Shown here piece after piece: positions 44,908 through 57,279 of a DNA stretch of 64,000 nucleotides. Below the pieces are notes generated by a model. The model saw nothing but the letters and a program-made list of their open reading frames with translations, had not been told where the DNA came from and made no database searches. Both the position numbers and the translations under genes were made by a program. Source of the DNA: Sinorhizobium alkalisoli (GTDB lineage Bacteria; Pseudomonadota; Alphaproteobacteria; Rhizobiales; Rhizobiaceae); assembly GCF_008932245.1 (NCBI RefSeq), contig NZ_CP034909.1, positions 3,606,001 through 3,670,000 of the forward strand, read 5' to 3'. How positions within the stretch are numbered: the first letter of the stretch is position 1; the number at the start of each line of letters is the position of its first letter.

Positions 44908-45462
44908 TTAGATCACGCCGCCTCCGGCACCCGAAAGCGCCGCGAGATCGTCCCAGCGATAAGCGACTTGAACAAGGCGTTCCCCGCCGACGCCGACACG
45001 GCCCTCACCGACGGCGCGCGCGCCCACGCGTTCGTAGAATAGCCTGTTCGGATTGTCCGCCAGAACCCAGGCAAAAAGCGAGGAAGCTCCCATTTCCCGG
45101 CAATGGGCCGCAACCGAGCGCACCAGCGCCGAGCCGACGCCGGCGCCATGATAGTCCGGCAGGATGTAGAGCTCGTAGAGCTCCCGGTCGAAGGCCGGCG
45201 GCATGCCACGCGCCCGCCCATAATTGGCGAAGCCGATCACCCGGTCATCCGAAAGATCGACCGCAACCGTGAGGAAACTCCCCGGAACGCGCATCCGCCG
45301 CGCATGCCCGATGGCCTGGTTCCCGACCGTCATCGCATCGAGATAGGCATCGGATATGATGCCGCGGAAGGTTGCACGCCAGGTCGTGACCAGGACCGAG
45401 GCGACCTCCATGAGATCGTCGGGATCGGCCGGCCTGATCTCGATAGGCTTGATGCTTTTCAT
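44908..45462 (-). CDS. GNAT-family N-acetyltransferase
   Basis: A 184-aa GNAT: EIRPADPDDLMEVASVLVTTWRATFRGI opening, then LYELYILPDYHGAGVGSALVRSV, the acetyl-CoA pyrophosphate loop (motif A), and LFAWVLADNPNRLFYERVGAR. Substrate unknown. The start at ATG 45462 is the best by length and similarity, although no ribosome site is obvious; the frame is open upstream. It converges on the DUF1513 gene and diverges from the thioesterase gene. Confidence 0.85.
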   Translation of the reverse strand: MKSIKPIEIRPADPDDLMEVASVLVTTWRATFRGIISDAYLDAMTVGNQAIGHARRMRVPGSFLTVAVDLSDDRVIGFANYGRARGMPPAFDRELYELYILPDYHGAGVGSALVRSVAAHCREMGASSLFAWVLADNPNRLFYERVGARAVGEGRVGVGGERLVQVAYRWDDLAALSGAGGGVI

Positions 45463-45616
45463 CTGGGAGATATATGGACGCGCCGTGCCTGACAAAAGCC
45501 TGCACGCCGCCCATTCGCACGGCAGTCCGCCATCTGGCGAAATGCGCTTGTTCTCCGGCAAGACGCGTGCAAGTGTCGGGCCTGAAGAAATGGGGTTTGC
45601 GCGAGGGGCAGTTGCA

Positions 45617-46072
45617 TTGAAAGTGGACAGCGAACCATATGATTTTCGCGCTCGCGCCCGCGAGAGTTTCGGCCGCCAGGCGGCGATGCGCACGATCGGT
45701 GCGGAACTGACGCGCGTCGAACAGGGAACGGTCGAGATCGAGCTACCCTTCGACGCCAAGCTGACGCAGCAGCATGGTCTCCTGCATGCCGGCATCATTT
45801 CCGCCGCGCTCGATGCGGCCGGCACCTACGCGGCCTATTCGGTGATCGATCCGGACGCATCGCTGCTGACGATCGAGTTCAAGGTCAACTTGCTCTCGCC
45901 CGGCCGCGGAGAACGCTTCCTCTTCCGGGGCGAGGTCACGAAGCCCGGCACCACGATCATCGTCTCGGACGGGCGCGCCTATGCGGTGAAGCCGGATGGA
46001 CCGGCAAAGTTGATCGCCTCGATGACCGGAACGATGATGGTCGTGCGCGGACGCGAGGGGATCGAGGGATGA
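45617..46072 (+). CDS. PaaI-type hotdog thioesterase
   Basis: A protein of about 151 aa with a hotdog fold: LTQQHGLLHAGIISAALDAAGTYAA (the HGxxHGG-like motif, where the second half reads HAG, with the Asp of the active site in LDAAG) and LLTIEFKVNLLSPGRG. Likely hydrolyses an acyl-CoA of unknown chain. The start is uncertain: TTG 45617 has GAGGGG nine bases upstream, ATG 45590 is in frame but poorly placed. Its stop overlaps mtnN by four bases (ATGA). Confidence 0.83.
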   Translation: MKVDSEPYDFRARARESFGRQAAMRTIGAELTRVEQGTVEIELPFDAKLTQQHGLLHAGIISAALDAAGTYAAYSVIDPDASLLTIEFKVNLLSPGRGERFLFRGEVTKPGTTIIVSDGRAYAVKPDGPAKLIASMTGTMMVVRGREGIEG

Positions 46073-46707
46073 GTTTCGAGCTGAAGACGGTGGCCGGCAG
46101 GAAGATCCTCTATGTGATGGCGGTGGACCCGGAATATGGACCCTGCCTCAACGCCCGCATCACGCCGCTGATGACCGGTGTCGGCCCCGTCGAGGCCGCC
46201 GTCGCGCTGACGAAGGCGCTGGCCGAGCTTCGTGCCGCCGACAAGCTGCCGGATCTCGTCGTTTCGCTCGGCTCGGCCGGCTCGGCAACGCTCGAGCAGG
46301 CCGAAATTTACCAGGCCAGCTCGGTTGGCTACCGCGACATGGATGCCTCCCCGCTCGGCTTCGCGAAGGGCGCCACGCCCTTCCTGGATCTCCCGGCCGT
46401 CGTGCCCTTGCCACTGCGTATCCCCGCAATAAAGGACGCGCGTCTTTCGACCGGCGCCAACATCGTTTCCGGAAAAGCCTACGACGAAATAGATGCCGAC
46501 ATGGTCGAGATGGAGACCTTCGCGGCCTTGCGCGCCTGCCAGGCCTTCGGCCTTCCGCTGATCGGGCTTCGTGGAATATCGGACGGCAAGGCGGAACTGA
46601 AGCATGTCGACGACTGGAGAGAGTATCTGCACATCATCGACGAGAAGCTTGCCGAGGCGATCGACAGGCTGGAAGCGGCCCTCGAAACCGGCGAAATCCG
46701 GCTCTGA
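46069..46707 (+). CDS. mtnN: MTA/SAH nucleosidase family protein
   Basis: A 212-aa phosphorylase-fold enzyme that cleaves adenine from methylthioadenosine and S-adenosylhomocysteine. Landmarks: LYVMAVDPEYG, MTGVGPVEAAVALTKAL, VVSLGSAGSATLEQ, DADMVEMETFAALRACQ (ribose-binding Met-Glu) and LRGISDGKAEL (catalytic Asp). Starts inside the stop of the thioesterase gene, so co-translated. A GC-rich imperfect stem followed by TTT lies at about 46711-46770 before guaA and could be a weak terminator. Confidence 0.88.
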   Translation: MSFELKTVAGRKILYVMAVDPEYGPCLNARITPLMTGVGPVEAAVALTKALAELRAADKLPDLVVSLGSAGSATLEQAEIYQASSVGYRDMDASPLGFAKGATPFLDLPAVVPLPLRIPAIKDARLSTGANIVSGKAYDEIDADMVEMETFAALRACQAFGLPLIGLRGISDGKAELKHVDDWREYLHIIDEKLAEAIDRLEAALETGEIRL

Positions 46708-46807
46708 ACGTTCCCGCGGGCGCTAAATTGTCCGGGTGCAATGTAATCGTTGCGCCCGCCGCGGGCTTTCATTAAAGGCTCGACATCACCAAGCTTGAAG
46801 GCCCGCC

Positions 46808-48370
<1,563 letters not shown>

Positions 48371-48450
48371 GGGACGGAGAGCAGGCGGCGTCTGTCTGCG
48401 GCATCAGGCCCCCTCTCCCTCCACGGATCTTGCCCCGTCCTGCGCCGCCA

Positions 48451-48810
48451 TCATGCGTGCCGATGCCAGACCTTGTTGATAATCAGCCATCGGCCCTCTA
48501 CCTTGAGCAGGGTCAGATAGTCCGTATGGCGCGAACCCGCGAATTCATTGACGACCTTCACGCTTGCCGCATCGCCGGTAATTTCGATCATCTCGACATC
48601 CATGAAGGGCTGGCTATCCGGCGGTGCCGCTCCCTCTTCCACTATGGCCGAGATGAATGCGTCGCGCGTCAGCCATTCGACGGAGTCCTCGTAATTGCCG
48701 ACGATGGACGCGTTCGGATGGAAGGCCTTGCGCAACGCCGCCTCGTTGGCAAAAGCCATGCCGTCTACATAGAGATGGACAACCGCACTGACGGCCTGCT
48801 CTTCGGACAT
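48451..48810 (-). CDS. NTF2-like (SnoaL/lumazine-binding type) protein
   Basis: A 119-aa cone-shaped alpha+beta protein: AVSAVVHLYVDGMAFANEAALRKAFHPNASIVG opening, then RDAFISAIVEE and a final RWLIINKVWHRH strand, as in the putative lumazine-binding NTF2-like group. Function unknown; the pocket is usually for a small hydrophobic ligand or catalysis. Monocistronic and converging on guaA, with 80 bp between. A RIME1-like repeat lies upstream of it. Confidence 0.85.
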   Translation of the reverse strand: MSEEQAVSAVVHLYVDGMAFANEAALRKAFHPNASIVGNYEDSVEWLTRDAFISAIVEEGAAPPDSQPFMDVEMIEITGDAASVKVVNEFAGSRHTDYLTLLKVEGRWLIINKVWHRHA

Positions 48811-48872
48811 TCGTCAATTCTCCATTTCCCGCGGCCGGAACTCCTGACACCACTCGCGCCGCATGAGGACCC

Positions 48873-48967
48873 ACAGCGCCGCGCGTCCTAGCAGACGCTC
48901 AAAGGTCGCTGCAGCAGTTTTGAATTGGTGCATGCCTCTAAATCGAGATCGATCAAAGGAGACATGC
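48873..48967 (-). repeat. RIME1-like two-palindrome repeat, opposite strand
   Basis: On the minus strand: GCATGTCTCCTTTGATCGATCTCGATTTAGAGGCATGC, then ATTCAAAACTGCTGCAGCGACC and GACGCGCGGCGCTGTG. Same layout as the plus-strand copies with some divergence in the linker. Lies upstream of the NTF2-like gene. Confidence 0.7.
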
Positions 48968-49044
48968 AATAGATAAGTAGGGTATCGCAACGGAATTGCG
49001 ATACCCCACCGCCGGCACGGATCGCCGGAACAGTCAGAGCGTTC

Positions 49045-50040
<996 letters not shown>

Positions 50041-50187
50041 GGTGTTTCCTTTCAGGATTGGAGTCCGTGCTCCGGAGAGGCACGTAATACTCGCATCGAT
50101 TAGGTTAGGAGGTCGCCGCACGGCGCAATCTGGCGCCGACGTTGACGACAAGGAGAAGATAAATCGGCAGCGTGAGGCTGAAAATCA

Positions 50188-50203
50188 CTGTCAATCGTCA
50201 CAG
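50188..50203. promoter_or_regulatory. Candidate LysR-type operator
   Basis: CTGT-N8-ACAG dyad within the divergent AKR/LysR promoter region, 22 bp before the lysR start, where autorepression sites of LysR-type regulators commonly lie. Confidence 0.4.
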
Positions 50204-50224
50204 CTTGTTCTATTATTTCGATCA

Positions 50225-51115
50225 ATGAACCGCACTCAACTTTCCCAGCTCGCCGTCCTTTCGGCCGTCGCAGCTGAAGGTAGCTTTCGCGGAGCGGCTA
50301 GGGAGCTCGGCATCGCACCATCGGCTGTCAGTCACGCCGTTTCCAGCCTGGAGGAAAGTCTTGGCATTCGCCTGCTCGCGCGCACAACGCGCAGCGTCGC
50401 TGCGACCGAAGAGGGAAAGCGGCTCTTGGAGCGGCTGCGACCGGCGCTCGATGAAATCGCCCATGCGCTTCAACGCGCGGCCGACGCGAGAGAGCGACCG
50501 GCCGGCAACCTGCGCATCACGGCGCCGCGTTTCGCTGCCGACCTTATCCTCGCGCCGCGCCTCGGCGCTTTTCTCGCCCGCTATCCCGATATCGTGCTGG
50601 AGATCGCCAATGAGGACGGTTTCACCAACATCGTCGAGGAGGGTTATGACGCCGGTATCAGGCTTGGCGAGAGCCTCCAGGCGGACATGATCGCAGTGAA
50701 AATCGGGCCGGACCTGACCAGCGCCGTCGTAGCTGCCCCCTCTTATTTCGAGCGCTTTACCCGGCCCCTCCATCCGCGCGACCTCGCCGTCCACCGCTGC
50801 ATCCGTCGGCGCTTCTCCAACGGTGCGGTCTATCGCTGGGAATTCGAGAAAGGTGGAGAGGAAATAACTGTTTCGGTCAATGGACCGCTAATCCTGGGCG
50901 AAGACCGGCCGATCATCACGGCGGCCATCGGCGGGGCGGGCCTTGCCTATCTCTTTGAACCGCGGGTCAGCGGCCATATAGCCGAAGGTAGGCTGGAACG
51001 CGTGCTGCAGGATTGGTGTGCGCCCTATGCCGGACCCTACCTATATTACCCAAGCCGCCGCCAGATGCGCCCGGCGCTCAGAGCGTTCATCGACTTCTTT
51101 CGACACTTGGGGTGA
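50225..51115 (+). CDS. LysR-family regulator
   Basis: A 296-aa LTTR: N-terminal winged helix (LAVLSAVAAEGSFRGAARELGIAPSAVSHAVSSLEESLGIRLLARTTR) and a two-lobed effector domain (LRITAPRFAADLILAPRLGAFLARYPDI). Divergent from the aldo/keto reductase gene, with a CTGT-N8-ACAG dyad between them, so that gene is its probable target. The closest functional type is the AraC-free 'oxidoreductase-adjacent LysR' found in many proteobacteria; effector unknown. ATG 50225 fits the family start; the frame is open upstream. Confidence 0.92.
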   Translation: MNRTQLSQLAVLSAVAAEGSFRGAARELGIAPSAVSHAVSSLEESLGIRLLARTTRSVAATEEGKRLLERLRPALDEIAHALQRAADARERPAGNLRITAPRFAADLILAPRLGAFLARYPDIVLEIANEDGFTNIVEEGYDAGIRLGESLQADMIAVKIGPDLTSAVVAAPSYFERFTRPLHPRDLAVHRCIRRRFSNGAVYRWEFEKGGEEITVSVNGPLILGEDRPIITAAIGGAGLAYLFEPRVSGHIAEGRLERVLQDWCAPYAGPYLYYPSRRQMRPALRAFIDFFRHLG

Positions 51116-51213
51116 AGTCTCATCTCCTGCTTTTGGGAAAGCGGGTGGTCAAAGCCCTCTGCAGTCATTAGCCTTTCCTTCCATTTGTCGGAGAACCTGG
51201 TCCCGGAGGAAGG

Positions 51214-51864
51214 ATGAGAAAGCCGGCGTCAATGAAGTCGCTGGAGGAGCTTGGCCGCGTCCGCCTATCGGAGAACTTCTTCCTGCGGGACTTTCTGCAT
51301 TCGGAGATTGCCGAATTCTACGGGATCCCGAACATTCCGGACGACCCGAACCTTACGATCGAGGCGGGCCGGAAACTCTGCGAAGAACTGCTGGAGCCGC
51401 TGCAGGCGAGTTTCGGCCGTCTGCACATCCGCTCCGCCTATCGGAACCGCGCCGTCAATGCCTTCGGCAATCGCAACAGGCTCAATTGCTCGACCAATGC
51501 GGCGACCGCCGCCGACCACATTTGGGACATGCGGGATGGCGACGGCTTGATGGGCGCGACGGCCTGCATCGTCGTTCCCTGGGTCTGGGACCGGGAGCGG
51601 CAAGACGGCGGCTGGCAAAGCCTTGCCTGGTGGATCCATGACCACCTTCCCTATGCCTCGCTCTGCTTCTTCCCGAAGCTTTGGGCCTTCAACATCCAGT
51701 GGCACGAGCGGCCATGCCGCACGATCCGCAGCTATGCCGAGCCGCGCGGACTCTTGACCAAGCCGGGCATGGCAAATCACGAGGGCAGCCATGCCGCCTT
51801 TTATCCCGGCTATCCCCAACCAGAGACGGCGGCCGCACCGGCACTATACCCTGCTATTCGCTGA
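51214..51864 (+). CDS. M15-like peptidase-fold protein
   Basis: A 216-aa protein with features of the Hedgehog/DD-peptidase (M15) fold: LHIRSAYRNRAVNAF strand-helix, AADHIWDMRDGDG carrying a His and Asp pair, and a late WHE in FNIQWHERPC. This would place the zinc ligands His-Asp-His, though spacing is unusual. No signal peptide is seen, so a peptidoglycan substrate is uncertain. GGAGG precedes the ATG at four bases. The end overlaps the convergent second aldo/keto reductase gene by 11 bp. Confidence 0.65.
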   Translation: MRKPASMKSLEELGRVRLSENFFLRDFLHSEIAEFYGIPNIPDDPNLTIEAGRKLCEELLEPLQASFGRLHIRSAYRNRAVNAFGNRNRLNCSTNAATAADHIWDMRDGDGLMGATACIVVPWVWDRERQDGGWQSLAWWIHDHLPYASLCFFPKLWAFNIQWHERPCRTIRSYAEPRGLLTKPGMANHEGSHAAFYPGYPQPETAAAPALYPAIR

Positions 51865-52804
51865 CGTCGTTCAACCGGCGGATCGCCTCGTCCGAAAGCT
51901 CGAGTTCTGCCGCCCTGATCAGGCTTGCCAGCTGCTCGACGCTGGTGGCGCTGGCGATCGGCGCTGTCACGCCCTCTCGAGTCATGATCCAGGCAAGCGC
52001 GATTTCGGCTTGTTTGGCGCCGCTTTCCTCCGCAATCTTGTCGAGAACGCCGAGAATGCGCATGCCCCGCCCGTCGAGATATTTTTCCACGCCGTTGCCG
52101 CGCGCAGACCCTTCGAGGTCCTTGTGCGAGCGGTACTTGCCGGACAGAAAACCTCGGGCGAGACCGAAATAGGTGATGACGCCGATATCTTCGGCGATGC
52201 AGAGATTGCGCAAAGGGCCCTCGAAGGACGCCCGGTCGTAGAGATTATATTCGGGCTGAAGCACCGCATAGCGCGGCAGGTCATTCGCAGCGGAAACGTC
52301 AAGCGCCTCTCGCAACTGTGCGGCGTCGAGGTTTGAGGCACCCACCGCACGGATCTTGCCTTGCGAGAGGAGCCTGTCATAGGCGGCGAGCGTTTCCTCG
52401 TAAGGCGTATCGGGATCCGGCCAATGCGACAGATAGAGATCGATGTAGTCGGTCCGGAGGCGGGTGAGCGAATCCTCGACCGCCTGCATGATCCACCGCC
52501 GCGAAAGACCCTTGCGGTCCGGCCCGAGTTCGGAGCCGACCTTTGTGATGATGATCGCGCTGTCACGGGCTCGTCCGGATTGCTTCAGCCATTTGCCGAT
52601 GATCGTCTCGGACTCGCCGCCCCTGTTGCCGGGCACCCAGGCGGAATAGGCGTCGGCCGTATCGATCGCGTTGAAGCCCGCGTCGAAAAAGGCATCGAGC
52701 AGCGCGAATGACGTCTTCTCATCTGCCGTCCAGCCGAAGACATTGCCGCCGAAGACGAGCGGGGCGATCGAGAGGCCGGTCCGGCCGAGTCTGCGCATTT
52801 CCAT
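51854..52804 (-). CDS. Aldo/keto reductase (second)
   Basis: A 316-aa NADPH-dependent oxidoreductase: RRLGRTGLSIAPLVFGGNVFGW, AIDTADAYSAWVPGNRGGESE (Asp and Tyr), AIIITKVGSE (Lys), DYIDLYLSHWPDP (His). Belongs to the Tas/AKR11-12 style group; not a close paralogue of the gene at 49045. GGAGCGAGACC precedes ATG 52804. Monocistronic, divergent from the Gfo/Idh/MocA gene, and overlapping the 3' end of the M15-like gene. Confidence 0.92.
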   Translation of the reverse strand: MEMRRLGRTGLSIAPLVFGGNVFGWTADEKTSFALLDAFFDAGFNAIDTADAYSAWVPGNRGGESETIIGKWLKQSGRARDSAIIITKVGSELGPDRKGLSRRWIMQAVEDSLTRLRTDYIDLYLSHWPDPDTPYEETLAAYDRLLSQGKIRAVGASNLDAAQLREALDVSAANDLPRYAVLQPEYNLYDRASFEGPLRNLCIAEDIGVITYFGLARGFLSGKYRSHKDLEGSARGNGVEKYLDGRGMRILGVLDKIAEESGAKQAEIALAWIMTREGVTAPIASATSVEQLASLIRAAELELSDEAIRRLNDVSE

Positions 52805-53050
52805 GGTCTCGCTCCACTTGGATTGAATGAAACATGTGCGATCGGGAGGATTTTCGGAAGAACATAGGTCAGCTCCCGCGAGAGTGACAACGGCAGCCGG
52901 CGGTTTTCTCGTCCGCTTGCCGCTTGTCTGGGTACGTACCTCGGCTATAGTCTCGCGCGGTCTGACCACGGGAGATCCCGGTCAACCGCAAAAGAGGCGG
53001 GAGGGAGACCGCTTCCGATCACTCTTCCCGCTCCAGAAGGAGTCTGCCCC

Positions 53051-54037
53051 ATGCTACGCTTTGGAATTCTGTCGACGGCCAAGATCGGCCGCGAGCTCGT
53101 CGTGCCCGCCATTCAGGACGCGGAAAATTGCGTCGTCTCGGCGATCGCCAGCCGCGATCCGGCCAAAGCGAGGGCCATGGCCGAGCGCTTTTCCGTGCCG
53201 CACGCCTTCGGCTCCTACGAGGAGATGCTCGCCTCCGACACCATCGACGCCGTCTATATACCGCTGCCGACCTCGCAGCATGTCGAGTGGGCGATCAAGG
53301 CGGCCGACGCCGGCAAGCATGTGCTGTGCGAAAAGCCATTGGCCTTGAAGGCCGACGAGATCGACGCGGTGATCGCGGCGCGCGACCGCAACAGGGTGTT
53401 GATCTCGGAAGCCTATATGGTGACCTACAGTCCCGTCTGGCGGAAGGTGCGCTCCCTGATTGCCGAGGGGGCCGTCGGCAGGCTCCGGCATGTCCAGGGC
53501 GCCTTCACCTATTTCAACCGCGATCCCGCCAACATGCGCAACATTCCCGCGCTCGGCGGCGGCGGCCTGCCGGACATCGGCGTCTATCCGGCAATCACCA
53601 CCCGCTTCTCGACCGGCAAGGAGCCGCTGCGGGTGCAGGCCAATACGGAGCGCGATCCGGAATTCGGCACCGACGTCTATTCGAGCGTTCGCGCCGACTT
53701 CGGCGACTTCGAACTGAGCTTCTACATCTCCACGCAGCTCGCCGCCCGCCAAGTCATGGTCTTTCATGGCGACCAGGGCTATATCGAGGTGAAATCGCCC
53801 TTCAACGCCGACCGTTACGGCCGCGAGGAGGTTGAGCTTACCAATCAGAACCATGGCCAATCGCAGCTTTTCCGCTTCCAGGATGCCCGCCAATACAAGC
53901 TCGAGGCGGAGGCATTCTCGAGAGCAGCGCGCGGCGAAGCCGAGGAGGTGGTGACGCTGGAAAGCTCGCGTTTAAATCAGAAGTTCATCGATGCGATCTA
54001 TCGCGCAAGCGAAAGGGACGGATGGGAGCGGGTCTGA
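53051..54037 (+). CDS. Gfo/Idh/MocA-family oxidoreductase
   Basis: A 328-aa NAD(P)-dependent dehydrogenase: Rossmann [52 protein letters not shown] with the catalytic EKP lysine, and [13 protein letters not shown] in the C-terminal substrate domain. Oxidises or isomerises sugars or cyclitols; the substrate is unknown. Monocistronic in appearance. AAGGAG-like AGAAGGAG precedes the ATG. The next gene on the plus side is a truncated one. Confidence 0.92.
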   Translation: MLRFGILSTAKIGRELVVPAIQDAENCVVSAIASRDPAKARAMAERFSVPHAFGSYEEMLASDTIDAVYIPLPTSQHVEWAIKAADAGKHVLCEKPLALKADEIDAVIAARDRNRVLISEAYMVTYSPVWRKVRSLIAEGAVGRLRHVQGAFTYFNRDPANMRNIPALGGGGLPDIGVYPAITTRFSTGKEPLRVQANTERDPEFGTDVYSSVRADFGDFELSFYISTQLAARQVMVFHGDQGYIEVKSPFNADRYGREEVELTNQNHGQSQLFRFQDARQYKLEAEAFSRAARGEAEEVVTLESSRLNQKFIDAIYRASERDGWERV

Positions 54038-54091
54038 AGCCGGCTAACGACATCGATCAAGGGGCGGTCTACCTATTTTGGGTCGCGGATA

Positions 54092-54412
54092 TCAGGAATT
54101 GATGAGAAGCATGCCGCCGATGATGAGCACGGCGCCGGCGGCATAGCGAAGCGTGAGCGCCTCACCGAGAAACACAGCGGCAAAGATCGGGACGAAGCAG
54201 AACGTCAGCGCCATGAACGAGTAGGCGAGCGTCAGCGGCACCGTTTTCAAGATAAATATCGAGATCAAGGTGCCCAGTCCATAAAGCGCCAAGGCTATCA
54301 GGAGCGTCGGATTCGAAGCGAGCGACACCAGGTCCCGCAGGTTGAGACCGCCCGTCTTGGCGCTGGTCAGCTTGAACAGGATTTGCCCGCTCGATATCAG
54401 GACCGGGGCCAC
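54092..54412 (-). pseudogene. 5'-truncated small EamA/SMR-like transporter gene
   Basis: 106 codons of a four-helix EamA/SMR-type protein (ISSGQILFKLTSAKTGG, LLIALALYGLGTLISIFIL, AYSFMALTFCFVPIFAAVFLGEALT). The usual N-terminal helix is short: upstream of GTG 54412 the frame runs only into sequence with no start and no ribosome site, exactly where the plus-strand gene fragment begins. It resembles ArnE-type flippase subunits. Either a GTG-started shortened gene or, more likely, a gene cut at its 5' end. Confidence 0.55.
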
Positions 54413-54424
54413 GACGGTGAGCGC

Positions 54425-55520
54425 CGCGTTCTTCCTGACGGTTCCGCCACATCTCTATGGCGCCGTGACATGCGACAGTCTTTCCCTCGCCTTCTTCTCG
54501 CTCTCGGCGCTCGGCGGTGGATTGCTTGCCGTCTCCGCCCTGGCGGCGAGCCGCCTTGGACGGGCCGGACGTTTGCTTGTCCTCGGCCTCAGCGGCGTCG
54601 TCATCGCCGGTTTCGCCTTCGCCATGGCGCCGCAGTGCCTCAAAAATCCGCTTGCCGATCTGGACCCGCTGCTTTGGGAACTCTGGCCCGACAACGTCAC
54701 CGAGGCCCAGTCGTTCTTCGCCTTGGCGAAACAGGGGTCGGGTGGTCTCGGTGCCTTCTATTTCTCGGGTTTCTTTGCGCTCGCGATTTGCGGATGGCGG
54801 ATCCAGCGCCGCGACCGCATTGCCCTGCACCTGATTCTTGGCTCGCTGGTGCTCGCTACCTGGTGCATCGCGCTGGTGCAGGTTCGCGGTGCCGTCTTTG
54901 CCAACCTCATCGCCATTCTGCCGGCCTCGCTCCTGCTCGTCGACTTGCGGGAAAACTCGATCCGGGAGCCGCAGCGAGTCCTTGCCTCCCTCTTCTACGT
55001 GGTCGCGGTTCTCATCTCCGTTCCGGCAGTCTGGGCACTGGCGGGCGAGGTGGCCACCAATGGCACTGCGGATTTGGCTGGCAATAGCGACAGACGCGGA
55101 GCATCGGCACGCTGCACTTCCGCTGAAGCAATGGCGGATCTTCGGCAATTCCCCGCCACGCTGGTTGTGGCCCCCTCGAATATGGGCGCCTCCATTCTCC
55201 GCTTCACCGACCATCGCGCCTTGAGCGCACCCTACCATAGAAATCCGGAGGGCATGCTGGCGGAGCTTCGTATCGGTTTGGCAGCGCCCGAGGAGGCGGC
55301 CGCCTTGCTGGGGCGGTTCGGATATCCGGTGATCGCCTTTTGCGCCAAGGATCCGCAAACGAGACTGGTCATCAAGAAGGCACCCGACGGGGTCTACAGC
55401 CAGCTCAATGCCGGCAAGGTCCCGGATTTCCTCGACGTTGTGCCGGTGACGGCCTCAACCGGCCTCAAGCAATTTCGGTTTGCGCCGGAATCGAGGGGTG
55501 CCTCGCCGGAAAATCCGTAG
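54425..55520 (+). pseudogene. 5'-truncated polytopic membrane protein gene
   Basis: From about 54425 the frame reads membrane-protein sequence (SLSLAFFSLSALGGGLL, LLVLGLSGVVIAGFAFAMA, IALHLILGSLVLATWCIALV) followed by a soluble C-terminal region (APYHRNPEGMLAELRIGLAAPEEAAALLGRFG) that looks like the end of a larger GT-C-type or YfhO-like membrane protein. No start codon with a ribosome site is found, and the upstream codons are antisense to the neighbouring transporter gene. The N-terminal half is presumed lost. Family not named. Confidence 0.55.
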
Positions 55521-55572
55521 ATAGGCGCGTCTTGCTGCTGATCTTCCAGGCATCGTCGGCTACAAAGAGCGC

Positions 55573-57159
55573 ATGAGCTCGTTCTTTGATTCCGATTCTC
55601 CCACCAACGTCGCCGAGTATTCGGTGTCGGAGTTGTCCGGTTCGATCAAGCGCACGATCGAGCAGACCTTCGAGCATGTGCGGGTCCGGGGCGAGATTTC
55701 CGGCTATCGCGGCCCGCATTCCTCCGGCCACGCCTATTTTTCGCTCAAGGACGATCGCGCCCGGATCGATGCGGTCATCTGGAAGAGCGCGTTTGCGCGA
55801 CTCAAGTTCCGGCCGGAAGAGGGCATGGAGGTGATCGCGACCGGCCGGATCACCACATTTCCCGGCTCGTCGAAGTACCAGATCGTCATCGAGTCGCTCG
55901 AGCCGGCGGGCGCCGGCGCGCTGATGGCGCTCATCGAGGAGCGCAAGCGCAAATTCGCGGCCGAGGGCCTGTTCGACGCCGCTTGCAAGAAGCCGCTTCC
56001 CTTCATGCCGCGGGTGATCGGCGTCGTGACCTCGCCGACGGGTGCGGTGATCCGCGATATCCTGCACCGGATCGCCGACCGCTTCCCGGTCCACGTCATC
56101 GTCTGGCCGGTGCGGGTGCAGGGCGACGGGGCGGGCGACGAGATCGCGGCCGCCATCCAGGGCTTCAATGCACTGGAGCCCGGCGGCGCCGCTCCGCGGC
56201 CGGACGTGCTGATCGTCGCCCGCGGCGGTGGCAGCCTCGAGGACCTCTGGTGCTTCAACGACGAGGCCGTGGTGCGCGCGGCGGCCGCCTCGGGCATTCC
56301 GCTGATCTCGGCCGTCGGCCACGAAACGGATTGGACCTTGATCGACTATGCGGCCGACCAGCGGGCGCCGACGCCGACGGGGGCGGCCGAAATGGCGGTG
56401 CCGGTCAAGGCGGAACTCGAGGCGCAGGTTGCAAGCCTCGGCGCTCGCCTCAAGGGCGCCGTGATGCGGCAGATGGACCACCGGCGCCACGGGCTGCGCG
56501 CGCTCGCCCGCGCGCTGCCGTCGCTCGACCAGCTGCTGGCGCTGCCGCGGCGCCGCTTCGACGAGGCGTCCGCCGGTCTCGGCCGCGGATTGGAGATGAA
56601 CACGGCCAATAAGCGGCGCAGCTTCGAGCGCACGGCCGCCCATCTGCGCCCGGAGCTCATCGGAACGCGGATTGGCGATCGCCGGCAGCGCGTTTCCGAT
56701 CTCGTGAATCGCGCAGAGCGGTGCGTCGAACGCCAGCTCGACCGGCGTCAGTCGCGCGTTTCCGCCGCCGATGCTTCGTTACGCGCACTGCCTTCGCGTC
56801 TCGTCGGACAGATCCACCGTGCCCAGGATCGCGTCTCGGGTCTCGGCGCACGGGGCGACGCAGCGATCGGGGCGGAGCTCCGCCGGCTGAAAGGCGCGCT
56901 CGCCGCGCAGGACCGGGTGCTTCAGTCCCTCTCCTATCGCAACGTGCTCGGGCGCGGCTTTGCGCTCGTGCGGGACGCCGAAGGTGAACCCGTCAAACAG
57001 GCGGCAGCCGTGAAGCCGGGCATGGTCCTCTCGGTGGAGTTTGCCGATGGTCGGGTATCTGCAGTCGCGAGCGAAGACGACGCACCGCCCACGCCGGCTG
57101 CACCGAAGAGGCGAGCGGCGCGGGCCGTGGAACCCTCCAAGCAGGGCAGCCTGTTCTGA
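55573..57159 (+). CDS. xseA: Exodeoxyribonuclease VII large subunit
   Basis: A 528-aa protein: N-terminal OB fold ([45 protein letters not shown]), catalytic domain with [18 protein letters not shown] and [17 protein letters not shown], a long coiled coil of repeated R-x-L segments, and a C-terminal [12 protein letters not shown]. Degrades single-stranded DNA with XseB and is used in repair. Length and start match the family. The RIME1-type fragment begins right after its stop. Confidence 0.95.
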   Translation: MSSFFDSDSPTNVAEYSVSELSGSIKRTIEQTFEHVRVRGEISGYRGPHSSGHAYFSLKDDRARIDAVIWKSAFARLKFRPEEGMEVIATGRITTFPGSSKYQIVIESLEPAGAGALMALIEERKRKFAAEGLFDAACKKPLPFMPRVIGVVTSPTGAVIRDILHRIADRFPVHVIVWPVRVQGDGAGDEIAAAIQGFNALEPGGAAPRPDVLIVARGGGSLEDLWCFNDEAVVRAAAASGIPLISAVGHETDWTLIDYAADQRAPTPTGAAEMAVPVKAELEAQVASLGARLKGAVMRQMDHRRHGLRALARALPSLDQLLALPRRRFDEASAGLGRGLEMNTANKRRSFERTAAHLRPELIGTRIGDRRQRVSDLVNRAERCVERQLDRRQSRVSAADASLRALPSRLVGQIHRAQDRVSGLGARGDAAIGAELRRLKGALAAQDRVLQSLSYRNVLGRGFALVRDAEGEPVKQAAAVKPGMVLSVEFADGRVSAVASEDDAPPTPAAPKRRAARAVEPSKQGSLF

Positions 57160-57198
57160 TTACAGCGACGCGCACCTGAAAAGACGCGCGGCGCTGCA
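57160..57198 (+). repeat. Half copy of the RIME1-like repeat
   Basis: TTACAGCGACGCGCACCTGAAAAGACGCGCGGCGCTGCA matches the second palindrome of the full repeats, starting immediately after the xseA stop codon; the first half is absent. Confidence 0.5.
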
Positions 57199-57210
57199 CT
57201 TCTTTGGATA

Positions 57211-57260
57211 TGCGCATCAAAGTTTCCGAGAATCGGGTACGATTTTCGGGCCGATGCGCT
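57211..57260. repeat. Palindromic intergenic repeat (copy 2 of 2)
   Basis: GCGCATC...CCGAGAATCGGGTACGATTTTCGG...GATGCGC: the same element as at 84-129, with longer outer arms. It follows the RIME1-like fragment directly, as mosaic intergenic elements tend to do. Confidence 0.6.
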
Positions 57261-57279
57261 GCCCGGCGCGGTTTCGTTT

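Noticed and set aside
46711..46770. GC-rich stem between mtnN and guaA as a terminator or riboswitch
   Set aside because: The stem has mismatches and only TTT after it, and no purine-riboswitch core was seen; left out of the feature list as a site.
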